This document shows, piece after piece, positions 21,247-31,650 of a stretch of DNA of 64,000 nucleotides. Each line of letters opens with the position of its first letter. Position 1 is the first letter of the stretch. The stretch lies in contig JABMLP010000025.1 in NCBI GenBank assembly GCA_013176395.1, forward strand, positions 62,001-126,000, in the 5' to 3' direction. Source of the DNA: Venturia oleaginea. Lineage: Eukaryota > Ascomycota > Dothideomycetes > Venturiales > Venturiaceae. A program made the position numbers and the translations under genes. Below the pieces are notes generated by a model. That model did not search any database. It was not told the origin of the DNA and worked only from the letters and a program-made list of their open reading frames with translations.

Positions 21247-23234
21247 TCATCTAGCCATTGAGATCTCGTCCCACAACCTCATAGCCGCGTCATCCATAGC
21301 GGAGCTCAGCCATAAAAACGAATTGAGAATCTCTTTTACAATAACCCAATCATAGATGGCTTCAGACACTAACACCATTCTTAGTCTATCCACAAACCAC
21401 GCACGTTCTTCAGACATGCTTTCAGCCACAGACCCAGCCATGAATAGCATCCATATGCAGCTCGTTGCGCCATCGCCCAGCATGAAGTCAAGCCTCGTCG
21501 ATACTAAAGTTGACTGAGACATAGCTACCAATTTGGCTATAACTCTTGTGGATGGAGGAACCGGAAAGATGATTGACAAGTCATAGATCAATGCTGTCAC
21601 TCGACATGATTCATACACTGCTCTTTGATCCATTGTCAGCAGCTTCGTCTCGTCTTTTGTGGGAAGCGAGAAGAGCGCGTGATGCACCGAATTTCTCTTG
21701 CTGATTAATGCAAGGACATTGGGATATTGGAGTGCACCGTAAGTGTAAGCTTCAATAATCACGCTGACGTATTGCAGATCAAGCATGACCCTTAAAGCAT
21801 GTTCCGTGATCCCATAGTCGAGAAGGCTGGGAAGTGCTTGTCCGCGCTTTTCATCGGGACTGGTCAGTATGTTGAGCATTGGATCCTCTGAAAGCGCTAT
21901 GATGTCGGGAGCTTCGAAGAATGCGAAATTTGGTTTCCGGAGATCGAGAGCTGCTCCAAGGAGTTCATGGCTACGTAACACGATCAGCACGATCCGAAGT
22001 TCATCCCAATCACGACACACGATAACCAATTTGCCGTTTGTGGTTCGCTGAGAGACGGCGTGCAAGGGGTACTGACTGACTTATAGACTTCGCCAAGCAG
22101 ATATTCTTGATATTGTCTATGCTGCCGCCTCTCATCTTCAAAAGCGCATAGAGAGCAGCGTCATGGAACTTGGCGCTTCGTATGTTGCTGAATTGTCGCT
22201 CCCATTGCGCCGATATCAAAGCCGGCCTGAACAGACTTCTTGGCCGAGCACTCGTGACGACATTGGTTTCCAACAGCTCATCGTCCACTTCACTCGTCAT
22301 GGAAAGAATCGCCATCATGAGATGGTCAGACGGCATTCCTCCTTCCTTCTGCATCCTTGACAGCTCTTCATTTATCAGTCGGATAGCGATGGTCTTATGT
22401 TCCAGCGCCTCGGCTGTTCTTGTCAAGGAGGTGGTGGAACGAAGAGAATCTAAATGAGCAGCTGCCGAATGCGTGCTCGCATGGAATAAGATCGGGGATG
22501 AATGATACATCTGCCACCAGTCTGACACCAGTCAGCTCTCCACGTCAATCATGGCTAGAGAAAATCACGTACCTATTGCCATCGGGTTGGACTTCTCAGA
22601 TGAAGTGCCCGGCCAAAAGAGGGGCCAGATGACCTTCAGATTGTGATTCATCATCTCAAACGCAAACGGGGTCCAGCCTTTCGCATGCACAGAGTTCGAG
22701 TTTAGATCAGCTCCCATCCTCGACGAGCCCGAGTTATAGCTTGAATGGATGTTCTTCTGTAGCTGTTGTGAAAAGGCCTGGTCTGACTCGGCCCGCGCAG
22801 CTACTTGTAGGATCTCCTCATTCTCTTCGGAGAAGCTTCGTCGCCTCGGCGATCTGGCGACCAGGACCTCGGGGCTCGAATGACTGCTCCTTCGTCTGAT
22901 GGCCAGACTTGTGGCTCCTACGTCTGTTGACTTCCGCTGGCCTCTTCGGACGGTCTTCATGACATGCGATCGTGCAATCGTCCTATTCCGGCTTCGCTGC
23001 TCAGGAGTTTCATTCTGAGTAACATCTATAAACTGGAAACTGACCTGGGCCTTGGGAGGATTCAGGAGAGCACCGGCTGTCGATGGGGCTGTTGACCATC
23101 AGTACATCCTCCCAACAGCACTTCGGTATCCTTCACAATCTCCAGCAGCATTGACGAGGGAACTTACGGCCAATAATTGGTGGAATCTCGTCGGAATCTC
23201 GGCCAGCGCCATCTCCATGCTTTGTCCAGTCCAT
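21247..23234 (-). CDS. Fungal regulator, DUF3468-type, without zinc cluster
   Basis: Four exons: 23234-23168, 23088-22573, 22521-22077 and 21970-21247. Phases agree and total 1752 nt, giving 583 aa. The N-terminus has the VSFQFIDV...RTIARSHVMKTVRR block typical of fungal proteins that carry the transcription-factor-like C-terminal domain. The middle and C-terminal parts (DWWQMYHSSPILFHA; IRLINEEL; KMRGGSIDN; HHELLGAALDLRKP; FMAGSVAE; VKEILNSFLW) fit that domain. No Cys6 zinc cluster is encoded in the modelled exons, which is common in this subgroup. The third intron (21971-22076) uses a less certain donor (AGTCA|GTCAGT). A putative extra upstream exon near 23260-23457 was considered but not joined. 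Confidence 0.72.
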
Positions 23235-24839
23235 CAGACAGCTTCGGATGGCCGTCTGTTCATTCGGATGTTACCTGCGCTGTCGTAGTCGATAGAGTTT
23301 CGTCTCTGACATTCCAATTCCCCACAAGCACATTCGAATCCGCAAACAGTACGACCAACTCATTCGCCAATAGCGGCACCGGCTTGGACTCCGCCAGTAG
23401 AATCCTCTTCGCATCCAGCTTGCATCCCCAGCGCCAAAAACTACGCCCCACCATCACAAGGAATGTTAGAATAGATGCAGAACCGCCAACCCGCTATCAG
23501 TTAGACCACGTCAAAAGACCGAATCAGGCACTCCCAACTGTACCGCGCGCGCGCTACGGAACTGTGGACGAAAAGCTGGGAAAGCTGGGAATGGATGTAG
23601 CTCCGATGCAGGCAGGGCTCTTTGGCGTGTCGAAAACATTGTCGCCAGACATTTCAATCCTGACTAAGTGAGTGAACGTAGTGAAGACTTACGGCATCCG
23701 TAGAGGGAGGAGTGAGGTTTGCAAGACGAGATGACTAATGATGTATTTTTGCATGACTCGAGGGATCATCTTGATCTCTCCACGTATGTCCATCGGCTGG
23801 TGACATCCCAACAAGCACAAGCGAGATCCATCGTCCAGGATCCTCGGGTAAGGCTCTGGAGATATTGTGCTTTCAGAAAAGACGTGGATATTTAGCAGAA
23901 ATTCGCAAGGTCTCCTCTATCTTTTCATGGACGTAGATCTGATTTATGTACGCGCGATTTTGAGTACGGCCGTGCCCAGGTCCATGCGAGTAAGGACTAT
24001 TAAAATCGAGATTTCACTTCGGTGAGGGTATGAAATGTTCTACAGCAGTACCTAAGCTACAGGCAACTAGACTATTGATGAAAAACGCTAAGTGTCCACG
24101 TCTTTTCTGCAACACTGCGCAGTTGCACCACAATCGAGGAGTCCTTGTTAACGTTGAGATATTCCCATGAGAAAGAAGTACAAGGTCACTTATCCTTGCC
24201 CCGCTATTATTTTCACCTCGCAGTTGATTGTCCAACAACGCGGTACAACATCCGCGAGCCATCCCTATTTTGTGCACAAGAATCGGACCATATCGATCTT
24301 AATGGTTGGAATTCATCGAATGAGAAATGAGTTCGAGTCTAGACTCACCCGCTCTAACGGAAAGTCCCGGGCTCATGCTAAACTCATCGTAGAAACGACT
24401 AATTTGCTCCAAAGCAGGTGAGGGGCTATTTCGTTCGATGAGAACAAAGGCTGATCTTGATATATGCTGTAGGTACGTTCATTCGAGAACCTTTCTCAAC
24501 TTTCCGAAGCTTTATATGAATAGAAAAAAATAGGGCCTTTACTGAGAAGCAAAATGGCCTTGGAAGCGCCACATGATTGAGTATCGTTTGTGAAAGCCCA
24601 AAGCAACAGATATTGGAACGAGTAGTAGATTACGAAGATGCTTATTGCATCGTAGCTACATGACATTCGAGAACCAAATATGTGCTCTGATGGCAAACAA
24701 GCATAGACTCGCAAATCTGCAGTACCGTTCAACGTGGAACGCAGAAGCCGGAGTGGAAAAGAAGTGGAAGAGTGGCACAGTTTCTGTGAGAGTGGCCATA
24801 TTAAACCAAGAATTACACGACGAATTTACATCCATCCAT
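23235..24839. other. Intergenic, no supported gene
   Basis: A minus-strand frame at 23260-23457 (WRWGCKLDAKRILL...) looks mildly protein-like and could be an unrecognised 5' exon of the regulator gene or a remnant. Elsewhere I see only short frames. Confidence 0.35.
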
Positions 24840-25045
24840 CCCTCCATCCATCCATTCCGACCAATTTCCCAAGGGCCAAAACATCTCCATCAACGCCCCC
24901 CACATCTTCCACTTCCACTTCCTCTTCCACTTCCACTTCCATTTCTATTTCCATTCCATTTCCATTTCCACTTCCATTCCTATTTCCATTCCATTTCCAC
25001 TTCCATTTCCACTTCCCCTTCCACCTCCCAACCTCCGCCCACATC
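24840..25045. repeat. CCATTT/CCACTT pyrimidine-rich hexamer array
   Basis: Imperfect array of TCCACT, TCCATT and TTCCAT units starting with (CCAT)n. Pyrimidine-biased plus strand with interspersed A. It lies just past the stop codon of the secreted-protein gene (which reads leftwards), so it would be in its 3' UTR or just beyond. Confidence 0.9.
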
Positions 25046-25079
25046 CCCCATAACAGATACCATCCCCATCTTCCCCCTT

Positions 25080-25400
25080 CTAGATTGGAGCTACTGGCCA
25101 ATACATGGCGCAGACATTATAGGCAGCGATCTGCTGCTTTGGCTTTTTAGGTGCGGTGAGGACCGGATGGAATACTTTGTCGAAAAATGGAGGATATTGA
25201 GTTTCGGTAATGGGGAGGTAGCACCAGTTTTTTTCAGGCTGCCAGCGGCCCTTGCCATCTGCACAGTTTCTCACTCTGAACTGGTCGAAGGATTTCTTGT
25301 ATTCGCGGTCGAATATGGGGGGGACTACGTTGCAGATCCAGTCCGCTTGGGAGGGGAGCGCGAAGAGGGCGAGGGCTAGGGTGGATGGTAGGAGTTTCAC
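25080..25400 (-). CDS. Small secreted cysteine-containing protein (hypothetical)
   Basis: 106 aa, single exon. A clear signal peptide covers residues 1-19 (KLLPSTLALALFALPSQA, cleavage before DW). The mature part is about 87 aa, with four cysteines (ICNVV, RNCADG, NWCYLP, NVCAMYW) that could form two disulfides, and many aromatic residues. No known domain recognised. Size, secretion signal and nearby repeats make it an effector-like or extracellular candidate, but no function can be assigned. The frame ends with a normal stop and lies alone between repeat-rich DNA blocks. Confidence 0.5.
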   Translation of the reverse strand: MKLLPSTLALALFALPSQADWICNVVPPIFDREYKKSFDQFRVRNCADGKGRWQPEKNWCYLPITETQYPPFFDKVFHPVLTAPKKPKQQIAAYNVCAMYWPVAPI

Positions 25401-25866
25401 TGTGATCGGGTTTGTTAGGGGAGTTGGGAGTAGGGAGTATGGGGTGGGTTAGATGTTTACTTTTTGGTCTTTGAGATGGATATCGGGATCGGTTGAAGTG
25501 GTTTGGAGTTTGAGGTGGATATCGGGATAGGCTGGAGTGTCTTGAAGTTGGAGGTTGAGATGTCTTCGAGTTGAAGTGCCTTGGAATTGAACTGTCCTAG
25601 AATCGAAATCTCTTAGATTTGAAATGATTCGAGATACGGTAAGCTTTCCATAAATACCTTTCGCATGGTATAAGCATCGACAACCAAGCACCTAGCATTG
25701 GAGGGAAAATACCATTCTCGGCTATACCTGTGTAGATCTGGTAGAGTTCTACAAATACACGTGCTACTAGTATGCCGAAAATAGATACAATTATAGTAGT
25801 GAGCACTTTACTATAGGTTGTATAAATACCAACGTGGACGATCTCAAGTTTTTGACTGGCTGAGTG

Positions 25867-26180
25867 AGTATTGTCGTTTTGCATCAATATGGACATTCCC
25901 CCGGATTTTGGACTGACTGACTGACTGACGGAGTGACACCCGTATTTTCAATCTACGCCAAGGTGATGTATTAATAGCTCAGGACTTACCGACCGTTTAC
26001 GAGGCTTCTAAGCCTATTATAGAAGTTCTACTTACTTACTAGTAAAGGTCGAAATCAATTGATCAACGTGTTTCGGCCAGTCGCCGATGCCGTGCTGTGC
26101 GATAGAGCTGCTGGAAAAGAAGATCTGACCAGTCAAAGGATGTTAGAATATCCAAGTTGATGCACAATCCACAATAACTC
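25867..26180. repeat. MITE-like element, second complete copy
   Basis: About 314 bp. The left end reads AGTATTGTCGTTTTGCATCA and the right end reads TTGATGCACAATCCACAATA, which are imperfect inverted repeats. The interior is collinear with the copy at 2468-2791 (ATCTACGCCAAGGTGATG; TAGCTCAGGACTTA; GATCAACGTGTTTCGG). Non-coding. (GACT)n near 25915 is part of the left arm. Confidence 0.7.
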
Positions 26181-26345
26181 TGAGAGTAGGACGATCGTGG
26201 ATGTTTTCATTGCAAGTCGTTACCCAGTCCAGTGAGTAGAGAGAAGACAGGTGTAAGACACATCAAGAAAGAAAGCAAAAAGAAGGATATACACAAACGC
26301 CTCCGACCATAGAGACATCGTACAATCGACACCAACACCTAATCA

Positions 26346-27373
26346 TCATTTCTGTTCCGTAGCGGTAAAGATAGAAGCCTCGGCCGCAGCTTTGTCCCTC
26401 ACAACTCCACCGGTGCCTCGCCACCAGACATCACCTCCCCACCTCATCATTCGTGCAACTGCAGCCGTTGGCGTATCAACCGCAGGTCGGACGTCCAGGA
26501 AGAAAACAGGCTCTCCAGTCGGTTCCGGGGGCCCGGAGTAATAATCAATAACATATCTCACCTCCTCTTCTCGCCCACTCGGCAAGTGCCTCCTAACAAA
26601 CCAATCATGCCTGTCGAATGGTGGTTCTGTCCGAAATTTACTCGGCCAGACCCAGCCCATGGTCTGCAAAAATTGGGCCTTGGGCGTCAAATCTCCAGGT
26701 CTTCCCATAAATCTAACCAACGCTGGTGGTTTCCGTTCTTCATCGGTCCAAACTGTGCCCTGAACGGCGCTGCTTTCCGTACCATCCTCCCCTTTCAGTG
26801 AGGCTTTCCAGCCATAGACGAGACCTTTCCCGAACCGGCGTTCCCATTCTACGATTTCGGCCCAGGCTCCTTCGTTCAAAAAGTTGTGGACTGAGACCAT
26901 GGACTCGACGGCATCTTCGGGGGTATCGGTATAGCCTTTCCGGAGCATGGCGTTATACATCTGCTGTGGCGAGGGATACTCCCAATTTCCCTCGCCATCG
27001 CCTTTGGGAATCGTACTTGGTTCTCGTTCAAGTGGCAGATTTATCTTTTGTGTAGCGGATTTTTGGTTAGAGAGATTGGCTGGCATATAATTGAGTGGAT
27101 TCAGCTTTGATAAGGTCGTGCTCTTAGCGGGCGTCGAGTCTGGAGGGACGTATGGGCATGCGCTGGATTCTGAGGGTCCTGGAGAAGGTGCAGCTGGCTC
27201 TTCTGATGTTGCTTTGTGCATTGGACATGCTGGCTATTGCATATGTTAGATATCATTCTCGTATGATGGCGATATGGACGTACCGGAGGAGAGACATCTG
27301 ATCGGGGAAGAGGAAGAGGTGCAACTGGCCGTGAAGGCGTAGATGCAGCAGAATCAGCCCAGAACCAACCCAT
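26346..27373 (-). CDS. CYC3: Cytochrome c heme lyase (holocytochrome c synthase)
   Basis: Exons 27373-27284 and 27233-26346 (50-nt intron, GTACGT...ATAG) give 325 aa. Two heme-regulatory CP motifs are visible, ACPMHK (created at the exon junction) and ACPYVPP. The body matches the family: NPLNYMP, WEYPSPQQMYNAMLRKGY, VHNFLNEGAWAEI, and the C-terminal PFDRHDWFVRR...VRYVIDYY and FFLDVRPAVDT. The enzyme attaches heme covalently to apocytochrome c at the mitochondrial intermembrane face of the inner membrane. It is divergent from YIP1 with only 292 bp between starts. Confidence 0.95.
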
Positions 27374-27665
27374 TATGGCTGTACAAGAAATAACAAGTGA
27401 TTTGAAGGTTTTAGTGAGGAAGCAGGTGTAGATGGTTTCTTTATCGTTCGGCGGCGATGATGCTCTCTGTAAGTTTTCGAGCTACTCTAAGCGAATCCGT
27501 AAGGGTCTCCGAAAGCCATGTCTGTCGCCTGCCTACAACAAAGGCCAGCTATTCAAAACCACTCCCCAATACCGGAATACGCGTACATTCTGTCCTCCAT
27601 TATAACAAACTCGAAACCACCACTGCCCTGAGCATTGTGACGACAAAAACCTCGAATAGGCCAAA
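27374..27665. promoter_or_regulatory. Compact bidirectional promoter, CYC3 / YIP1
   Basis: 292 bp between the two start codons. No TATA box obvious. The compactness suggests shared regulatory sequence. Confidence 0.6.
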
Positions 27666-28675
27666 ATGGCTGGATACGGATACCCTCCACAGGGAAACGA
27701 ACCATACGGCGCACAAAACCTCAATTTCTACCCTTCCTCATATTCACAGCAACCTGTCTCTGGCCAGTCGACGCCCTTTCAAGCATATGGCTCAGGTTCG
27801 CAAGCAAGTGCCTTTGGCAACCAGGGCTTCAGTGGAGCTGGATTTGGCCAGCCAGGAGTCAGTGGGAGAATGGGAGAGTCGGGCGGTCTAAGAACAGGAT
27901 GGCTGGCTGCATTTGGAACTGAAGGCTATGATGGGGAACCGCCGTTAATAGAAGAGCTGGGCATCAACTTCATGCACATTCGATTGAAGGTTGGTGTAAC
28001 ACCGCCATTGGCGCATATAATTACTGACACGCAGATGAATAGACCCTCACAGTTCTCAACCCGCTAGCAAGAATAGACCAACATATAATGGATGATTCGG
28101 ATCTGGCAGGTCCAATACTCTTCTTTCTGGCCTTTGGTTTCTTCCTGCTTTTCGTAAGATGCTTCCGCCTATCCTAAGACAGTAATCAAATCTAAGCAGT
28201 AACTCTACAGTCAGGGAAACTCCACTTCGGGTATATCTACGGCCTCGCCCTTCTCGGCACAGTTATCATTCATACAATCCTCTCCCTAATGTCTCCACCC
28301 CTCTCCGCTGCCGAAGTTGCTCAAGCACAAGACGCCCACACTCCAGCTGGCTCCCGTCACTTCTCCTCGTCCCTCACAGTCGCTCGTTCCGCATCGGTGT
28401 TGGGCTATTGTCTCCTACCACTCGTCATCACATCACTCATCGGCATCGCTGTGCCTATGGACTCGCCGTTTGGATACATACTCACGGCTGCAGCTATAAG
28501 TTGGTGCACGTACAGCTCAAGTAGCATGTTCTGTGCTGTAGGCAGGATGAGTGACATGAGATTGTTAGTTGCGTACCCCTTGACGCTTTTCTACGTTGGT
28601 TTCGGTATCATGGCTATTTTCAGCAGCAGGGGCAGCGGAGCGCTTCAGGGCAAGGTGGCTGGTGGTCGAAGTTGA
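27666..28675 (+). CDS. YIP1: YIP1-family Golgi membrane protein
   Basis: Exons 27666-27989, 28043-28153 and 28211-28675 give 299 aa with consistent phases. The N-terminal cytosolic part is Gly/Gln/Tyr-rich. The conserved [15 protein letters not shown] block precedes [12 protein letters not shown]. About five hydrophobic helices follow: [87 protein letters not shown]. Yip1 binds Ypt1/Ypt31 Rab GTPases and Yif1, and acts in COPII vesicle formation and ER-Golgi traffic. The first intron has a GTTGGT donor, less usual but required for the frame. Confidence 0.92.
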
Positions 28676-30340
28676 GTTTTGAGTATGAAGATTTTCAGCG
28701 ACAGCGGAGTATGCTAGCGAAGAAAGAGCACATGTTTGATTAGGTCTTCGATAGTAGGGAGTCGATTCCAATCTTTGTGGAAGAAAGATCTGCGCCGAGA
28801 TATCTGTCGAATGATCCAGTCATGCTCATGAGGGGAAACGAAAGACGAAGATGAAGTACCACATTTGCAAAGAATGCATATGTTCTAGATCGTAGTGTAG
28901 TGTAGTGTAACTCACAAATAGCCCTCAAACTCATCCAGAAACTCGCTGTTTCTGCTCTCATTTACCATTTCCAGGAGATCTTGGATGAGATTTTACGAAC
29001 CAGGCCATACTCCAATTTTAGGCAGGTGATCTTGAGACCTCTGAATGCTTAAGAGTTAATCGGAATACTGGCTTTGATATGGTAAAGGTATCATAGAGTA
29101 GTCCGTCTCCTTTCTGAAAAGGTGTTTGAACTATTTTCAGGGTGATATTTGGATCATCCCAGATTCTGTCCATTTCTCGAGTGAGAGAGGTCGTAGAACT
29201 GCTAGTAGAGGTCCAGGATTCGCGCTTTCGAAGTAGTCTCCATTCGCACCCGACAAGTATGTCGTTGTTTCCCATGAAATCAATAACGATGAATATGGCA
29301 AAATAATTACGTTTAGTCATTGAAGATACCAAAGGATTCAAGCTGTTCAAAGGAAAGGATAATGGAACATGCTCTTACTGATCGATCCCGCCTTTCTATC
29401 CGATGGCACGAATTTGACGATACATCATTCTTTCACGCCATCTATTTTGACACGGCATTTTGAAGGGAGTTAATGAAAGATTCTTCGGAGGGGATCGCGA
29501 GGTAAGAAACGATTGAGCCATAATGAATACATCAGTACTTTCGGTCCATCCAACTGGCACCTCCAAATCAGCCGATACACGCCTTCGCTTCCAAATGGTC
29601 ATCAACCGTTTGGCACGTTCTCTCAGAGACGACGAGTACGCCAAGACTGAAAAGGGACAACAATCCAGCAAGTGGTTTGTGATGATGGGCACCATTGCTG
29701 ACGACACGGCACACGAGGCCCATATCTCACTGTAGAGTACTTGGCCAAGTTGGACAAGAGTGGACGAGCAGACATCAGAGAAGGCGGCAGCTGAGTCCTA
29801 CTCGCTCAAGAAGGAAGCCTTTGAGATGGAGCTTTGGTAGCGATCCATTCATTCATCGTCGACGAGCAGGGTTGCACCTTAAGATAAGTTGAGAAAGCAA
29901 CTCTAAGAAAGAGAATACGAGAAGAACAAACCTTTTCTTCTCCTTGAAACTGCCTGATTCTACATTTAACCACCATGAATGATTGTTCTCCTGACATTGA
30001 TTGAGCTTCATTCAGCCTTTAATATAGTGCACTGCACTACACTTCTATCCTAGCCTCACTTACACATCGTAATGTGCCGCACCATACATCACATACGTTA
30101 AGCCAAAACAACGTTTTGATAAATAGCATGGCTATAATGAATCGAAACGAAATGGAATAATATATTCACCCCTTCTAATTAGCAAATAAAGGTATAAATA
30201 TAAAGCGCTGAATCTAATACTCCGCCCCAATCCAATCTAAGAAAGTAGTATATCAACAGCGATTAACAAGAATGCTAACTAACTAACAAATAACTTAAAC
30301 TTTCCCATATCTCTTGTCTATTCCATTTATCTAAACCCGA
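28676..30340. other. Spacer before the retrotransposon
   Basis: Contains small unassigned frames (plus 29523-29735; minus 29018-29350), none with recognised content. The last part (30060-30340) is AT-rich. Confidence 0.4.
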
Positions 30341-30345
30341 TCTAG
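30341..30345 (+). repeat. Target-site duplication TCTAG (left)
   Basis: The five bases before the 5' LTR are repeated at 35924-35928 immediately after the 3' LTR, the expected footprint of integrase. Confidence 0.85.
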
Positions 30346-30521
30346 TGTTATGGGCATGGCCCATGGTTGGTATAGGCTAAGAGCCTAAGCCTGATTGAGC
30401 CTAGTATAGAGAAAGAACCTCATTGAGGTTCTCTGTTTGTAGATACCTTCACTCTTTAACTGAATCTAAACAATCTTTGGCTACGAGTATGCTGCGTCTT
30501 TCCAGCTACCGTCCCATAATA
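30346..30521 (+). repeat. 5' LTR of gypsy element
   Basis: 176 bp, begins TGTTATGGG and ends CCCATAATA (imperfect inverted ends). Differs from the 3' LTR (35748-35923) at one base only (A versus G in the terminal CCCRTAATA). A TATAGA box at 30405-30410 lies about 50 nt before the inferred RNA start at 30458. Confidence 0.97.
30458..30468 (+). promoter_or_regulatory. Inferred RNA 5' end / self-primer sequence
   Basis: AACTGAATCTA in the LTR is the exact reverse complement of the 11 nt after the LTR (30522-30532). By analogy with Tf1, this should be the first 11 nt of the transcript, folded back to prime reverse transcription. Confidence 0.65.
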
Positions 30522-30532
30522 TAGATTCAGTT
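30522..30532 (+). promoter_or_regulatory. Primer-binding site, self-priming type
   Basis: TAGATTCAGTT starts at the first base after the 5' LTR. It does not begin with TGG, as a tRNA-primed site would, but pairs perfectly with 30458-30468. Confidence 0.7.
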
Positions 30533-30546
30533 CTTTACAAACCTAG

Positions 30547-31650
30547 GTGTACTTGATGCGTAGCAACAGTACCCTATCGACTCCTACAACCTACACCCCT
30601 ACTACCGACGACGACCCAATCGCGAGCATTACGCAAGGAATCGACAAACTCTCAATGGCTCGAGCAAATTCGCCTGACACCGTACAACAATTGGTGGCAG
30701 CTCTGACCGCAGTCAGTGTTGATGGGAACACCGGTGCAAAAGCTATTGCATGGCCTAAATGGGACGGGAAAAGAGACAACTACACGCTGTTCAGATGGCA
30801 GATCAAGACAAAAATCACTGTTGAAAATGGGAAGCTTGGAAGCAATCAAGGAATATGCGCGAACATCTTCAACGGGCTTCCGACAGAGAAACAACAACGC
30901 GTCATCCAATGGCTAAGCAATGGAGAGCAACATGACAACTACGAACCCGAGTCCTTTATCAAGCATATGGACGACAAGTTCTTAGATCATGAAGCGGAAG
31001 CTAAAGCTCTCGACGAGCTGAACAAGATTAGCCAAGGCAGCAGACAACCGTTCGAAGACTTCCGCCAGCAGTTCGAACAACTGACATCGCAAGCTGGATC
31101 CCTAGCGCCGCAAAGAGCCTCAAAGATCACTATCATGAACAACGCGCTCAACTACTCCCTCCAACAGACCTTGAAATCAGTGCGATTGTCCAGGGACGAC
31201 TACGACACTTACGTAAAAGATGTACAGTACTTCGCGACGAAGACAGAGGCTCTATTCCACCAACGCCGCTATCCAAGTACGGATAAGGAGACGCCAACGA
31301 CTCGAGGGAGGCCACAATCACCCCAAACAGTCAGTCGTGACGCAGAAGGCGATGTCGAAATGACTGGCATCAACGCCCTTTCAGCGCAGATCGCAGCACT
31401 GATAGCTCGGGTCGATACACTCGGAAAGGATGCGAAGAAGGACCGACGACCTAGAGCGAAATGGCGATCCCAAACAGAGTTCTTGGCACTTATACAAGCG
31501 GGCAAATGCGGGCGCTGTAAGAAGCCCAAGCACCACCCGAACGTATGCGAATTCCGACCAGCAACACGTCCAAAGACTCAGGTCACTGCGGTAATCACAC
31601 AGCATACCGATGACTCCCTACAGGAAGCCTCATCAGAGTCGGAAAACTAG
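30547..31650 (+). CDS. Gag polyprotein of the chromovirus
   Basis: 367 aa at most by open frame. The first ATG in frame may be a few codons inside, since the open frame begins at a non-ATG codon; MARANSPD or an earlier Met is possible. It has a capsid-like helical region (FRWQIKTKI; QRVIQWLS; FIKHMDDKFLD) and one CCHC zinc knuckle of the form C-x2-C-x4-H-x4-C (CGRCKKPKHHPNVC) near the C-terminus. Ends with TAG at 31648-31650, preceded by GGAAAAC, a possible -1 slip site. Confidence 0.88.
   Translation: MYLMRSNSTLSTPTTYTPTTDDDPIASITQGIDKLSMARANSPDTVQQLVAALTAVSVDGNTGAKAIAWPKWDGKRDNYTLFRWQIKTKITVENGKLGSNQGICANIFNGLPTEKQQRVIQWLSNGEQHDNYEPESFIKHMDDKFLDHEAEAKALDELNKISQGSRQPFEDFRQQFEQLTSQAGSLAPQRASKITIMNNALNYSLQQTLKSVRLSRDDYDTYVKDVQYFATKTEALFHQRRYPSTDKETPTTRGRPQSPQTVSRDAEGDVEMTGINALSAQIAALIARVDTLGKDAKKDRRPRAKWRSQTEFLALIQAGKCGRCKKPKHHPNVCEFRPATRPKTQVTAVITQHTDDSLQEASSESEN

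Noticed and set aside
23260..23457. Upstream exon of the DUF3468-type gene
   Set aside because: Could not be joined in frame with good splice sites to the first modelled exon, which has its own ATG.
29523..29735. 70-codon frame in the spacer before the retrotransposon
   Set aside because: Some protein-like character but no family, neighbour logic or supporting splice sites.
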